Assembly (NCBI GenBank): GCA_028532915.1
Contig: JAQQAI010000089.1
Span: forward strand, 62,001-126,000
Length of the DNA: 64,000 nucleotides
From: Sphaerochaetaceae bacterium
Lineage (GTDB): Bacteria > Spirochaetota > Spirochaetia > Sphaerochaetales > Sphaerochaetaceae
Reading direction: 5' to 3'
Under the pieces are notes generated by a model. The model did no database searches and was not told the origin of the DNA. It saw only the letters and a program-made list of their open reading frames with translations. Both the position numbers and the translations under genes were made by a program. Positions 1-8,404 of the stretch are shown piece after piece (positions within the stretch are counted from its first letter, which is position 1; the number at the start of each line of letters is the position of its first letter).

Positions 1-1
1 C

Positions 2-2494
2 GAGAGCGAATTCTATATCAATCGCCAGCAGGTCAGACTCAAAGATATCAGAGAACTGTTTTTCGATACAGGTGTAGGAAAATCGGCCTATTCGATTCTG
101 GAGCAGGGGAAGATAGATCAGATCCTCAGTCATAAACCGGAAGACCGCCGTTACATATTCGAAGAAGCCGCGGGAATCACCCGCTTCAAGAAACGAAGCG
201 AGGAAGCCGGAAGAAAGCTGCAGAGAACCGAAGAGAACATAGACCAGGTAGAGACACTCCTTTCGGAAGTAAAACGACAATACGATTCCAGAAAAGGGCA
301 GGCAGCGAAGGCTCAGCGCTATAAAGAGCTTGAGAGCGAACTGCTCGATATAGAAGTTAAAGTCCAGCTTTCCGCGGTACGATCATTTGTTCTGCTCAGA
401 GAGAAAAGGACACAGCAGCTGACAGAAAGTGAACAGAAGTACGAGGATCTCAAAGAGCTGATCACAAAAGAGAGTGATGAGATCAAAGAGATCCAGCAGA
501 CGATGCATTCCTATAATGAGCAGAAGATGTCCGTGACTCTCGCTTTACAGCGTCTCGAAGAACAGAAGAAGAGCTCCCATGAGCGGATAACACTGCTTAC
601 CCAGCGTTATCATGATTTCATTCAGAACCGTGATGATGCTGTGAACAGAGGCGAACTGCTCAACGAGCGGCTCGTAGAAGATGAACAGCTTCTGGAGGAC
701 CAGGAAGATAAAGCCGATTCTCTGAAGGCCTATATCAGTGAATACACCGACGACATCAAACGTATTGCAGATGATATCGTCACTACCGAACAGATGCTCG
801 TCTCCATCGATAAAGATATCGAAGAGAAGGAAGAAGAAGCTCAAGCTCTGCACACCGATCAGAAAGAGCTTTCCGACCAGATCAGAGAGATTACGGACAC
901 CATAGTCGAGGAGCTCGAAAACAGTCTGAGAACGAGCGGGTTTTCCAAAGAAGCGAAAGGAGATTCGGAAAAGGAGTTGATCTCAAAGATCGACATGATC
1001 AAAAGGGAGCTTGAAAAAGCTGCACTGCTTAATCCGTTGCGAATGGATGAGGAGCTTGAGACCACCGGTCAGAAAGACCAGCTGGGATCTGTTCTTGACA
1101 GCCTGGAAAGCCTTAAAGATGATATCATGAAGTTTTCGAGCGATTATTTCTCAGTTCTTGAGAATCTTACATCGCCGCAGGGTGCGATCAGCACCAAACG
1201 GACACTCGATAAGAAGATGGATCAGACTCTGAAGGATCTTCAGAACAACAGCGAAAATATCGTACGTCTGAGAAAGGAGAAAGAGGGACTTAATCAGCTG
1301 GCGAAGCAGTACAGAACACGCGAAACTGAACTGAAGGTCCTCCTTAGTGAATATCGTACGTCTCTTGATGCGACTCTCTCGGTCATAGACTCTCTGACCC
1401 GACAGAAAAGTGAACGGGAATTCGCGATTGAAGATGCGCTGAATGATAAGGAAAATGCAGAAGGACGGATGGAAGATACTCAGCAGAAAATCAGGATGAT
1501 CAAAGAGGAGCAGGATCAAATCGATATGGAGAAAGAGGACCTATCGTTGAAGATCAAAGAGATCGAAAATCAAATCAGAGAAATCCAGGAAGAATCAAGC
1601 CAGTCACAGCGGCAGATGCAGCAGCATTATGATGATCTGAACAATACACGAAGCGAGATCGACAAATACCGTGTTTATATCGAGAGTCTTGACAGCCAGA
1701 TTCAGAATGTCTATCACCAGTTCTATGATACCTACGGAAAAAGCCTCAAAGAGTACGAAGACGAGATGGATCTTGAAGATGAGACCGATGCGTCGCTCAG
1801 GGAGCGTCAGACGGCCTTGAAGAACCAGATTCAGCAGATGGGATATATAAATCACATGGCTGCAGTCGAGTTCGAAGAGATTAAGGAGCGCTATGATTTC
1901 CTCACGGCACAGCTCGGTGACCTGCGGCATGCGAAGACTAATCTCGAGAAGGTTTTGACAGAGATAACCGAGCGTTCCGAGGAACTATTTCTCACTTCAT
2001 ATCAGCAGATTCGTGCAAACTTCCATTCGATGTTTCACAGGATGTTTGCAGGGGGGAGAGCCGAACTTCGTCTTGTCGACCCCGACAATCCTCTCACGAG
2101 CGGTATAGATATATTCGCACAGCCTCCGGGAAAGAAGCTTGACCGGCTTGCCCCGTTGAGCGGAGGAGAGAAATCTCTCACTGCAGTTGCACTGCTGTTT
2201 GCCACGTATAAGGTGAAACCCTCTCCTTTCTGTATCCTCGATGAAATCGATGCCGCTCTGGATGACCGTAACATCGGATATTTTCTCAATGTGCTTCAGG
2301 ACTTCAGCAAGACGTCGCAATTCATTATAATTACTCATAATAAGCACACGGTGATGGGATCGCAGACACTTCTCGGAGTGACGATGCAGGAAAAAGGCGT
2401 TTCAAAAGCCATCAGTTACAAGATGGGATGGGAAAAGGATGAAGAAGTAATACATGATGCACATGTTGACACTGCTTTCAATAATACAGTATAA
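2..2494 (+). CDS. smc: Chromosome segregation protein SMC, 5'-truncated by the window edge
   Basis: The reading frame is open from base 2, so the ATG at 503 is internal and the N-terminal Walker A part (roughly 110 residues) lies outside the window. The visible 830 residues start just before the conserved LKDIRELFFDTGVGK and FEEAAGITRFK segments of the SMC head. A very long coiled coil follows, then the C-terminal head with the ABC signature LSGGEKSLTAVALLF, Walker B ILDEIDAALDD and the switch motif IITHNKHT. SMC is the ATPase of bacterial condensin and works with ScpA/ScpB on the nucleoid. Estimated full length is about 940 residues against 1150-1200 for most bacterial SMCs, and I see no globular hinge in the middle. 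The ffh operon begins 33 bases downstream. Confidence 0.95.
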   Translation, partial: ESEFYINRQQVRLKDIRELFFDTGVGKSAYSILEQGKIDQILSHKPEDRRYIFEEAAGITRFKKRSEEAGRKLQRTEENIDQVETLLSEVKRQYDSRKGQAAKAQRYKELESELLDIEVKVQLSAVRSFVLLREKRTQQLTESEQKYEDLKELITKESDEIKEIQQTMHSYNEQKMSVTLALQRLEEQKKSSHERITLLTQRYHDFIQNRDDAVNRGELLNERLVEDEQLLEDQEDKADSLKAYISEYTDDIKRIADDIVTTEQMLVSIDKDIEEKEEEAQALHTDQKELSDQIREITDTIVEELENSLRTSGFSKEAKGDSEKELISKIDMIKRELEKAALLNPLRMDEELETTGQKDQLGSVLDSLESLKDDIMKFSSDYFSVLENLTSPQGAISTKRTLDKKMDQTLKDLQNNSENIVRLRKEKEGLNQLAKQYRTRETELKVLLSEYRTSLDATLSVIDSLTRQKSEREFAIEDALNDKENAEGRMEDTQQKIRMIKEEQDQIDMEKEDLSLKIKEIENQIREIQEESSQSQRQMQQHYDDLNNTRSEIDKYRVYIESLDSQIQNVYHQFYDTYGKSLKEYEDEMDLEDETDASLRERQTALKNQIQQMGYINHMAAVEFEEIKERYDFLTAQLGDLRHAKTNLEKVLTEITERSEELFLTSYQQIRANFHSMFHRMFAGGRAELRLVDPDNPLTSGIDIFAQPPGKKLDRLAPLSGGEKSLTAVALLFATYKVKPSPFCILDEIDAALDDRNIGYFLNVLQDFSKTSQFIIITHNKHTVMGSQTLLGVTMQEKGVSKAISYKMGWEKDEEVIHDAHVDTAFNNTV

Positions 2495-2527
2495 ATCTTT
2501 ATCGTAACGATAATATGTGGATGGATA

Positions 2528-3859
2528 ATGTTTGATTCAATAAGTGAAAAATTCAGTTCAATAGTAAGGTCGCTCGGCGGCAAATCTAAAATTACAGAAA
2601 AAAATATCCAGGATGCCGTAGAGGAAATCAAAGTCGCTCTTTTGGAAGCGGACGTCAATCTTCGCGTAGTCAGACGGTTCATCAACCATACGATGAGTGA
2701 AGCTACCGGGGAGAGTGTCCTCAAATCAGTCAATCCGGGTCAGCAGTTCGTGAAGATCGTCTATGACAAGATGGTCGATCTTCTAGGAGATGCTGAAAAC
2801 CAGCAGCTGAATCTCAAAGGTCCCGACACTACCAGTGTGATACTGCTCATGGGACTTCAGGGTTCCGGTAAGACGACTACAGCAGCAAAGCTGGCCCACC
2901 GGCTCTCCAAAGAGGGGAGGAAGGTCATGCTTGCGGCTGCAGACCTCGTGAGGCCTGCGGCTGTACTGCAGTTGCAGGTTCTCGGCGAGAAAGTCGGAGT
3001 CCCTGTATACACACAGGAAACCAAGGATCCTCTCAAGGTTGCCAAGGGGGCACTGAAGGAAGCGAAAAAGGGACAGTATGATGTTCTTATCGTCGATACT
3101 TCAGGAAGAATGCACCTCGATGAGCAGCTGATGGGAGAGATCACAGGAATAAGCAGGGTTCTCGACCCTGATGAGACTCTCTTCGTAGCCGATGCCATGA
3201 CAGGTCAGAACGCTGTCACAATAGCAAGTGAATTCGAAAAATCGGTCGGGATCAGCGGTGTCGTTCTGAGCAAGTTTGATTCCGATACCCGCGGTGGTGC
3301 AGCCCTCTCATTGCGCTCTATCGTAGGTAAGCCGATAAAATTCATAGGTGTCGGGGAAAAAGTGGAAGATCTGGATCCTTTCTATCCCGACAGAATCGCA
3401 TCAAGGATCCTGGGAATGGGAGACGTTGTCTCTCTCGTGGAAAAAGCCCAGGAGAATATTGATGCGGAAGAAGCTGTCAGGATGCAGGAGAAGATGGCTA
3501 AGAACAGCTTCGATCTGCAGGACTATCTGGAGCAGCTTGAACGGATGAATAAGATGGGCTCCATCGATAAACTCATCGATATGATTCCCGGGGCAAAGGG
3601 AAATATTAACGAAGATGACATCGATACGAGCGAAATGAAGAGAGAAAAAGCAATAATTGAATCAATGACCTTTGCGGAACGTGCAAATTACCGTATACTA
3701 GGACCGACTAGACGAAAGCGGGTTGCAAAAGGGTCCGGGACATCGGTAGGCGATGTGAATCGATTATTGAAGAAATTCGAGAAAATGCGGCTTATGTTGA
3801 AAAAAGTTGCAAAAAATAAAAAATATCAAGCTTCAATGTTGAAAAACATGGGCATGTAG
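2528..3859 (+). CDS. ffh: Signal recognition particle GTPase Ffh (SRP54)
   Basis: This 443-residue protein binds 4.5S RNA and signal sequences and docks on FtsY (encoded at 32951) to deliver nascent membrane proteins. Order of domains: helical N domain, G domain with P-loop GLQGSGKTTTAAKLA near residue 110, DTSGRM, a TKFD-type motif written as SKFD, then GVGEKVEDLDPF, and finally the methionine-rich M domain with the RNA-binding segment ILGPTRRKRVAKGSGTS. Length is normal for the family. It starts the classical ffh-rpsP-khpA-rimM-trmD-rplS operon, ending at the base where the rpsP leader begins. Confidence 0.98.
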   Translation: MFDSISEKFSSIVRSLGGKSKITEKNIQDAVEEIKVALLEADVNLRVVRRFINHTMSEATGESVLKSVNPGQQFVKIVYDKMVDLLGDAENQQLNLKGPDTTSVILLMGLQGSGKTTTAAKLAHRLSKEGRKVMLAAADLVRPAAVLQLQVLGEKVGVPVYTQETKDPLKVAKGALKEAKKGQYDVLIVDTSGRMHLDEQLMGEITGISRVLDPDETLFVADAMTGQNAVTIASEFEKSVGISGVVLSKFDSDTRGGAALSLRSIVGKPIKFIGVGEKVEDLDPFYPDRIASRILGMGDVVSLVEKAQENIDAEEAVRMQEKMAKNSFDLQDYLEQLERMNKMGSIDKLIDMIPGAKGNINEDDIDTSEMKREKAIIESMTFAERANYRILGPTRRKRVAKGSGTSVGDVNRLLKKFEKMRLMLKKVAKNKKYQASMLKNMGM

Positions 3860-3882
3860 TGCTTTGTAAGCAGGAGGAATTT

Positions 3883-4149
3883 GTGAGTACCAGTATTAGA
3901 CTAAAGCGTTTTGGATCAAAGAAAAGACCATACTATCGATTGGTTGTGATTGATTCAAGAGCTGCAAGAGACAGTCGTTCTATTGAGGAAGTGGGTTTTT
4001 ATCACCCGATCGAAGAAGAATCCAAACAGGTCGTTCTGAAAGAAGACCGGATCAAGGAATGGATCGCCAAGGGAGCTCAGCCTTCAGCAGTAGTTCGCAA
4101 AATCTTGAACAAGCATAATATTACTGTCGAGAGATCACCCAAAGAGTAG
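3883..4149 (+). CDS. rpsP: 30S ribosomal protein S16
   Basis: The 88-residue product starts MSTSIRLKRFGSKKRPYYRLVV, the S16 N-terminal signature, and continues with DSRAARDSRSIEEVGFYHP. An upstream open extension exists, but the GTG at 3883 is preceded at five bases by a perfect AGGAGG (3872-3877), which decides the start. S16 is an early-binding protein of the small subunit. It lies between ffh and khpA in the usual order. Confidence 0.97.
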   Translation: MSTSIRLKRFGSKKRPYYRLVVIDSRAARDSRSIEEVGFYHPIEEESKQVVLKEDRIKEWIAKGAQPSAVVRKILNKHNITVERSPKE

Positions 4150-4166
4150 GGTCAGGAGCATTTGCT

Positions 4167-4400
4167 GTGGAAAAAGATTTAGTTGAATATATTGCGAAAT
4201 CCCTGGTTGACAGTCCTGACGAAGTTGAGGTGAATGTCATCGAAGGGGAGCAGTCAACGATACTTGAGCTGAAAGTGGCTCCTAATGACGTAGGAAAGGT
4301 AATAGGAAAACAAGGACGGATCGCAAACGCGGTTCGCGTGATTCTTAATGCTTCTGCAGCTAAAGGCAACAAACATATCCAATTGGAAATACTTGATTGA
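4167..4400 (+). CDS. khpA: KH-domain RNA-binding protein KhpA (YlqC family)
   Basis: This 77-residue protein is a single KH domain with the loop GKVIGKQGRIANAVRVIL that grips RNA. It begins with GTG, preceded by AGGAG at 4154-4158. KhpA is known in other bacteria to act with KhpB in RNA binding that affects cell division and elongation; the partner is not in this window. Its TGA overlaps the rimM ATG (ATGA), so translation is probably coupled. Confidence 0.93.
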   Translation: MEKDLVEYIAKSLVDSPDEVEVNVIEGEQSTILELKVAPNDVGKVIGKQGRIANAVRVILNASAAKGNKHIQLEILD

Positions 4401-4903
4401 TGAAATACATAGCCACAGGAGTTCTCAAAAGCCCCCACGGTTTACAGGGTAACATTAAACTCGCCACCTATTCCGGTGAAATCGGGCATCTTCTTTCTCT
4501 GAAGAAGGTGCAGCTTCGTCGTAAGGGGATATCTTTCGATGCAGAGATCGAAGAGATCAGGCAGGCGGGTAAAGAAGCCCTCATCAGGTTCAAAGGGATT
4601 GATAATCCCGAAGATGCCAGAAAATACAACGGGTATGAATTGTGGGTTGAGAGAGAACATGCTTCTTCTCTCGATGAGGATGAGTTCTATGTGGCCGATC
4701 TTGTCGGCTGCACACTCGTTCATGACAAAGTGGCAGCGGGAACGATAGTCGCAATCTTCGATGGCCCTCAATCTCTTCTTCTTGAAGTGGAACATGGAGA
4801 TCCACCTAGAAAATCTCTTGTTCCCTTCATGAAACAGTATGTGGGAGATGTTGATATCGAAAAGAAGACCATTGAACTGATAGAGATGGAACTGCTGTCA
4901 TGA
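4400..4903 (+). CDS. rimM: Ribosome maturation factor RimM
   Basis: The 167-residue protein has the N-terminal RimM beta-barrel (YIATGVLKSPHGLQGNIKL) and the C-terminal PRC-barrel (EFYVADLVGCTLV, then PRKSLVPFMKQYV). It helps S19 and the 16S head domain assemble in the 30S subunit. A TTG sits in frame one codon upstream, but the ATG at 4400 overlapping the khpA stop is the better start. It overlaps trmD by ATGA. Confidence 0.95.
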   Translation: MKYIATGVLKSPHGLQGNIKLATYSGEIGHLLSLKKVQLRRKGISFDAEIEEIRQAGKEALIRFKGIDNPEDARKYNGYELWVEREHASSLDEDEFYVADLVGCTLVHDKVAAGTIVAIFDGPQSLLLEVEHGDPPRKSLVPFMKQYVGDVDIEKKTIELIEMELLS

Positions 4904-5661
4904 ATTTCGATGTACTGACATTGTTTCCGGCGATCGTTGATGCATTCTTCAAAGAATCTATCATGGCAAAGAGCGTCGAAAGCAACAAGATTTCCTATAC
5001 CCTCACCGATTTCAGAGACTTTGCAACCGACAGACACCATACCTGTGATGATACTCCCTACGGGGGAGGAGCAGGAATGGTGGTGAAGCCTGAACCGCTG
5101 GGAAAGGCTCTTGAATCGGTGAATGCAAAGAACAAGCGGGTCATCTATCCGAGCCCGAGCGGTAGGAAGTTCACCCAGGAGTATGCGAAGGAACTGTCAA
5201 AAGAAGAAGATCTTGTGATCATCTGCGGACGGTATGAGGGGATTGACCAAAGGATCATTGACATGTATGTTGATGACGAGATATGCATCGGAGATTATGT
5301 GATCAGCAGCGGTGAAGTTGCCGCACTTGTTGTGATCGATGCAGTCTACCGGCTTATTGACGGGGTCATTAACGCAGAATCGCTTCTTGAAGAGAGTTTT
5401 ACCGGCGGTTTGTTGGAATATCCTCACTATACAAGGCCTGTTACCTATTGCTCAAGAAGCGTTCCTGAGGTATTATTGTCGGGTCATCATGCGAACATTG
5501 AGAAATGGCGCATGGAAAAGCGAATCGAAAAGACGCTGAAAATGCGTCCTGAACTATTAGAAAACACGCCATATAAAGAAATGGCATACGAGAAAAATAT
5601 TGAATTGAAACCATATGTTGCGAAGGGGACCGAAGAAGATGGATGTGATAAAGGCAATTGA
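4900..5661 (+). CDS. trmD: tRNA (guanine-N1-)-methyltransferase TrmD
   Basis: The 253-residue SPOUT enzyme methylates G37 of tRNAs reading CNN codons and so prevents +1 frameshifting. Visible motifs are the N-terminal [10 protein letters not shown], the glycine-rich [22 protein letters not shown], and the trefoil-knot AdoMet site [10 protein letters not shown] followed by [10 protein letters not shown]. It begins inside the rimM stop (ATGA) and its 3' end overlaps the start of rplS by 23 bases. Confidence 0.97.
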   Translation: MNFDVLTLFPAIVDAFFKESIMAKSVESNKISYTLTDFRDFATDRHHTCDDTPYGGGAGMVVKPEPLGKALESVNAKNKRVIYPSPSGRKFTQEYAKELSKEEDLVIICGRYEGIDQRIIDMYVDDEICIGDYVISSGEVAALVVIDAVYRLIDGVINAESLLEESFTGGLLEYPHYTRPVTYCSRSVPEVLLSGHHANIEKWRMEKRIEKTLKMRPELLENTPYKEMAYEKNIELKPYVAKGTEEDGCDKGN

Positions 5662-5992
5662 GTCAGAACAGATGAGAGATGATGTATTGAATTTCCATGT
5701 CGGAGATACGATAAAAGTCTATTTCAAGATCAGAGAGGGCGAGAAAGAACGAGTCCAGGTATATGAAGGGCTTGTCATCGCTTTCAATAACGGCGGAATC
5801 AGAAAGACTGTCACGGTAAGAAAGAACTCTTACGGTGTAGGAGTCGAAAGAATTTTCCCGGTGCATTCACCGAGAATCGAGAAGATTGACGTCGTCAGAC
5901 GCGGTAGAGTAAGAAGAGCTAAACTGTACTATATTCGCGGTAAGGTCGGTAAGGCTGCTAAAGTACCTGAACTCATCGTCAAAAGAAGATAG
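5639..5992 (+). CDS. rplS: 50S ribosomal protein L19
   Basis: The 117-residue product ([16 protein letters not shown]..., then [27 protein letters not shown] and [13 protein letters not shown]) is a typical L19 of the subunit interface. The frame is open upstream to a TTG at 5615, but family length and alignment support the ATG at 5639, inside the end of trmD. It is the last gene of the ffh operon and is followed by a stem-loop at 6031. Confidence 0.96.
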   Translation: MDVIKAIESEQMRDDVLNFHVGDTIKVYFKIREGEKERVQVYEGLVIAFNNGGIRKTVTVRKNSYGVGVERIFPVHSPRIEKIDVVRRGRVRRAKLYYIRGKVGKAAKVPELIVKRR

Positions 5993-6030
5993 TTCTCTGA
6001 TAAATATTTCAGATTTGAACTCGCACATAA

Positions 6031-6053
6031 GGGCAGTGATACTGCCCTTTGTT
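6031..6053 (+). terminator. Possible rho-independent terminator after rplS
   Basis: A perfect 7-bp stem (GGGCAGT / ACTGCCC) with a three-base loop is followed by TTTGTTG. The T-run is short, so termination may be partial, letting some transcription continue into the zinc-ribbon gene and coaD. Confidence 0.55.
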
Positions 6054-6131
6054 GCGTTTACCGGACGATTCCTTGCATTTACCTGATAATTGAAGTATCG
6101 TATAGCAAGAATAATCGAAAAGAGAGTGGTT

Positions 6132-6617
6132 ATGGCCGAAGGCAAACAGAAACATGATGCGAAAGCCTCTTCTCAGGAGACGAGTCCCAAGAAAAGAAGG
6201 CGGCGCAGCAAACAGAAGAAAAAGATGTCCGCTCAGAAATCTCAGCAGGAGACTCTTCAGAGCGGCAGAAAGAAGAGAAAGCGTCCGCCAAGCTCATTAC
6301 AGCATCCGATCATAGTGCCGCAGGTTCAGGAACCTGTACCCCTGTGCGCTCTGTGCGGCAAACCGGTACAGGCGATAAGTCAGGCTATCAGCGGCCCGGG
6401 TGAAGGCCAGTTCAGTCATTTTGACTGCGTGTTAAGGAAGATCGCTGATGAGGAAAAAATTCTTCCCCATCAGAAAGTATCATATATAGGAAGGGGAACA
6501 TTCGCCGTCGTTGACAAAGATGATGAGGGGAATATGGTATTTGTGAAACAGATAGTATATGAAACGCCCGAGACATTCAGTGCGATGAAGAAGTTCGTCG
6601 AAGAACATAAAAGGTAA
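6132..6617 (+). CDS. Conserved-looking zinc-ribbon protein of unknown function
   Basis: The 161-residue protein has two parts. Residues 1-65 are very basic and low-complexity (runs such as KKRRRRSKQKKK), typical of an RNA- or DNA-binding tail. Residues 75-161 hold a compact domain with CALC and HFDC, a probable Cys3His zinc site, then KVSYIGRGTFAVVD. I do not recognise a named family. The ATG at 6132 was chosen over an in-frame TTG at 6090 because the extra 14 residues look unlike coding sequence and the ATG has GAGAG upstream. It sits between rplS and coaD, so a role linked to ribosome or RNA is possible but is only inference. Confidence 0.8.
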   Translation: MAEGKQKHDAKASSQETSPKKRRRRSKQKKKMSAQKSQQETLQSGRKKRKRPPSSLQHPIIVPQVQEPVPLCALCGKPVQAISQAISGPGEGQFSHFDCVLRKIADEEKILPHQKVSYIGRGTFAVVDKDDEGNMVFVKQIVYETPETFSAMKKFVEEHKR

Positions 6618-6619
6618 GA

Positions 6620-7120
6620 ATGATGAAACAGAAAGAAGTGAGAGCGATTTTACCCGGAACCTTCGACCCCCCTACGAACGGACATATCAACCTGATCGAA
6701 CGCTCTTCGAAACTGTTCGGTCACCTCGATGTTGTCGTGGCTGACAACATTCACAAGAAATGTCTGTTTACCGCTACCGAAAGACTGGAGATGTTACAGG
6801 AACTTGTCACATCTCTGGAAAATGTTGATGTCGTGATTCATAGCGGCCTGATCGTGGATTATGCAAAGGAACACAACATCGACGTGATGGTGAGAGGTGT
6901 AAGAGCCCTTGTCGATTTCGGATACGAATTCGAATTGGCAATGACGAATAAACAACTTTATGCTCCGTTGGAAGTTGTCTTCTTACCCACTGACCCGAAA
7001 TTTTTCGTTCTGCGTTCATCTGCGATCAAGGAGATGGCCGCGTTCGGGGCGGACATCAGTAAGATGGTCCCCGAGAATGTCAGCGAATCTCTTACACGTC
7101 GTGTAAGGTTGTTGACATAA
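6620..7120 (+). CDS. coaD: Phosphopantetheine adenylyltransferase CoaD
   Basis: The 166-residue enzyme adenylylates 4'-phosphopantetheine, the penultimate step of coenzyme A synthesis. It shows the nucleotidyltransferase motif GTFDPPTNGH near residue 15, RGVRALVDFGYEFELAMTNKQL, and a RSSAIKEMAAFGADI segment replacing the usual SSTLVKE motif. Length is normal. A second ATG three bases in (6623) has slightly better spacing to AAGG at 6611 and could be the real start. CoA supply connects to acpP just downstream. Confidence 0.95.
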   Translation: MMKQKEVRAILPGTFDPPTNGHINLIERSSKLFGHLDVVVADNIHKKCLFTATERLEMLQELVTSLENVDVVIHSGLIVDYAKEHNIDVMVRGVRALVDFGYEFELAMTNKQLYAPLEVVFLPTDPKFFVLRSSAIKEMAAFGADISKMVPENVSESLTRRVRLLT

Positions 7121-7176
7121 TATAGCGTTTTCGTTATTCTCTCAGAAGCACTTTTACCAATAAAGAGGTTAAAATT

Positions 7177-7365
7177 ATGGCTGTACCTAAACATAAGAGC
7201 TCAAAAGCTAGAGCTGCTACAAGAAAAGCTGCAAATATGAAAATTGCAACACCCACATTGTCTGTATGTGGTACCTGTGGAAATATCGTAGTTCCTCACC
7301 GTGTTTGTCCTAAATGTGGATTCTATCGTGGGAAACAGGTCATTGATACAGAGAAAATGGCCTAA
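7177..7365 (+). CDS. rpmF: 50S ribosomal protein L32
   Basis: The 62-residue protein begins MAVPKHKSSKARAATRKA and carries a complete zinc ribbon, CGTC and CPKC, so this is the zinc-containing form of L32 and not the cysteine-free variant used in zinc starvation. It precedes acpP, as rpmF often precedes fatty-acid genes. Confidence 0.96.
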   Translation: MAVPKHKSSKARAATRKAANMKIATPTLSVCGTCGNIVVPHRVCPKCGFYRGKQVIDTEKMA

Positions 7366-7402
7366 AGCATTTTTTTTGTTATTTTTATAGGAGAAAGATT
7401 AC

Positions 7403-7645
7403 ATGGATACAAACACAGTATTTGAAAAAGTTAAGAGCCTTATTGCAGAAAAATTAGAAATCGAAGATAGCAAAATCACTCTCGATTCTTCATTCAGAAA
7501 GGACCTGGGTGCCGACTCTCTCGATACATACGAACTCGTGTATGCTATTGAAGAAGAATTAGGTGTTTCTATTCCTGATGAGAAAGCAAATGACTTTGAA
7601 ACTGTACGGGATGCAGTAGATTTCTTATCTACACTTCTCAAATAG
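7403..7645 (+). CDS. acpP: Acyl carrier protein
   Basis: The 80-residue acidic protein has the phosphopantetheine attachment motif GADSLDTYELV, with the serine near residue 39. It carries growing acyl chains in fatty-acid synthesis. AGGAG lies ten bases upstream of the ATG. The gene lies between rpmF and rnc, a common bacterial order (acpP-rnc). Confidence 0.96.
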   Translation: MDTNTVFEKVKSLIAEKLEIEDSKITLDSSFRKDLGADSLDTYELVYAIEEELGVSIPDEKANDFETVRDAVDFLSTLLK

Positions 7646-7657
7646 TTTATCTCTAGT

Positions 7658-8404
7658 ATGACTAGATCTTCTAAGAATACTACATACGGAGAAGCTCCCA
7701 GTGTCTCTACAGAGAGAAGACGGGAGCTTTCTTTGTTTGAAAAACAGGCGAACATACGTTTTAAAAACATATCATTGCTCAATCTGGCCTTCTCGCACCG
7801 TTCTTTTGCCAATGAATCGCATGAATCTGTAGACAATAATGAGAGGCTCGAATTCCTTGGTGACAGTGTTCTGGGTCTTGTTGTTGCCGACTGGCTGTTT
7901 GTGAATCTTCCCGATCTTGATGAAGGTGATTTTTCAAGAATCAAATCTTTTGTTGTTTCAGAGGATTCACTCGCTGAGATTGCAAAAACTTTGAGAGTCG
8001 ATAATTTCATCCTCATAGGAAAAGGGGAGGAGTTCAGCGGCGGCAGAGGGAAGAAAGCTCTTCTTGCCGACTGTATGGAGGCAATCTTCGGTGCCTACTA
8101 CCTAGATTCTGGGTTCAAAGCTGCGACCGAACTCATTCAACGCCTTCTTGTACCGCAGATTCACACGGTACTTGAGAACAAGCACCGAAAGGATTACAAG
8201 ACACTGCTTCAGGAATTCGTTCAGAAGAAATATAAGACCTATCCGAAATATCAGGTGGTGAAGAAGACCGGACCCGAACATGACAACACCTTCTACGTGG
8301 AAGTGATCATCCAGAAAAAGAGTTTCGGCCCCGGTTGCGGGAACAATAAGAAAGAGGGTGAACAGGCTGCCGCAAAAATCGCCTTTGAGGCTCTGTCACA
8401 CTAA
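7658..8404 (+). CDS. rnc: Ribonuclease III
   Basis: The 248-residue double-strand-specific RNase processes rRNA precursors and structured mRNAs. The catalytic domain shows the signature NERLEFLGDSVLGLVVADWLF with its acidic metal ligands, and DCMEAIFGAYYLDSG. The C-terminal double-stranded RNA-binding domain runs from about residue 180 (DYKTLLQEFVQKK) to the end. About 35 residues precede the catalytic domain, a modest extension. Its last 9 bases overlap the convergent CCA-enzyme gene. Confidence 0.96.
   Translation: MTRSSKNTTYGEAPSVSTERRRELSLFEKQANIRFKNISLLNLAFSHRSFANESHESVDNNERLEFLGDSVLGLVVADWLFVNLPDLDEGDFSRIKSFVVSEDSLAEIAKTLRVDNFILIGKGEEFSGGRGKKALLADCMEAIFGAYYLDSGFKAATELIQRLLVPQIHTVLENKHRKDYKTLLQEFVQKKYKTYPKYQVVKKTGPEHDNTFYVEVIIQKKSFGPGCGNNKKEGEQAAAKIAFEALSH

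Noticed and set aside
503-520. ATG at 503 as start of the SMC protein
   Set aside because: The same frame is open and highly SMC-like all the way to base 2, so the gene is cut by the window edge.
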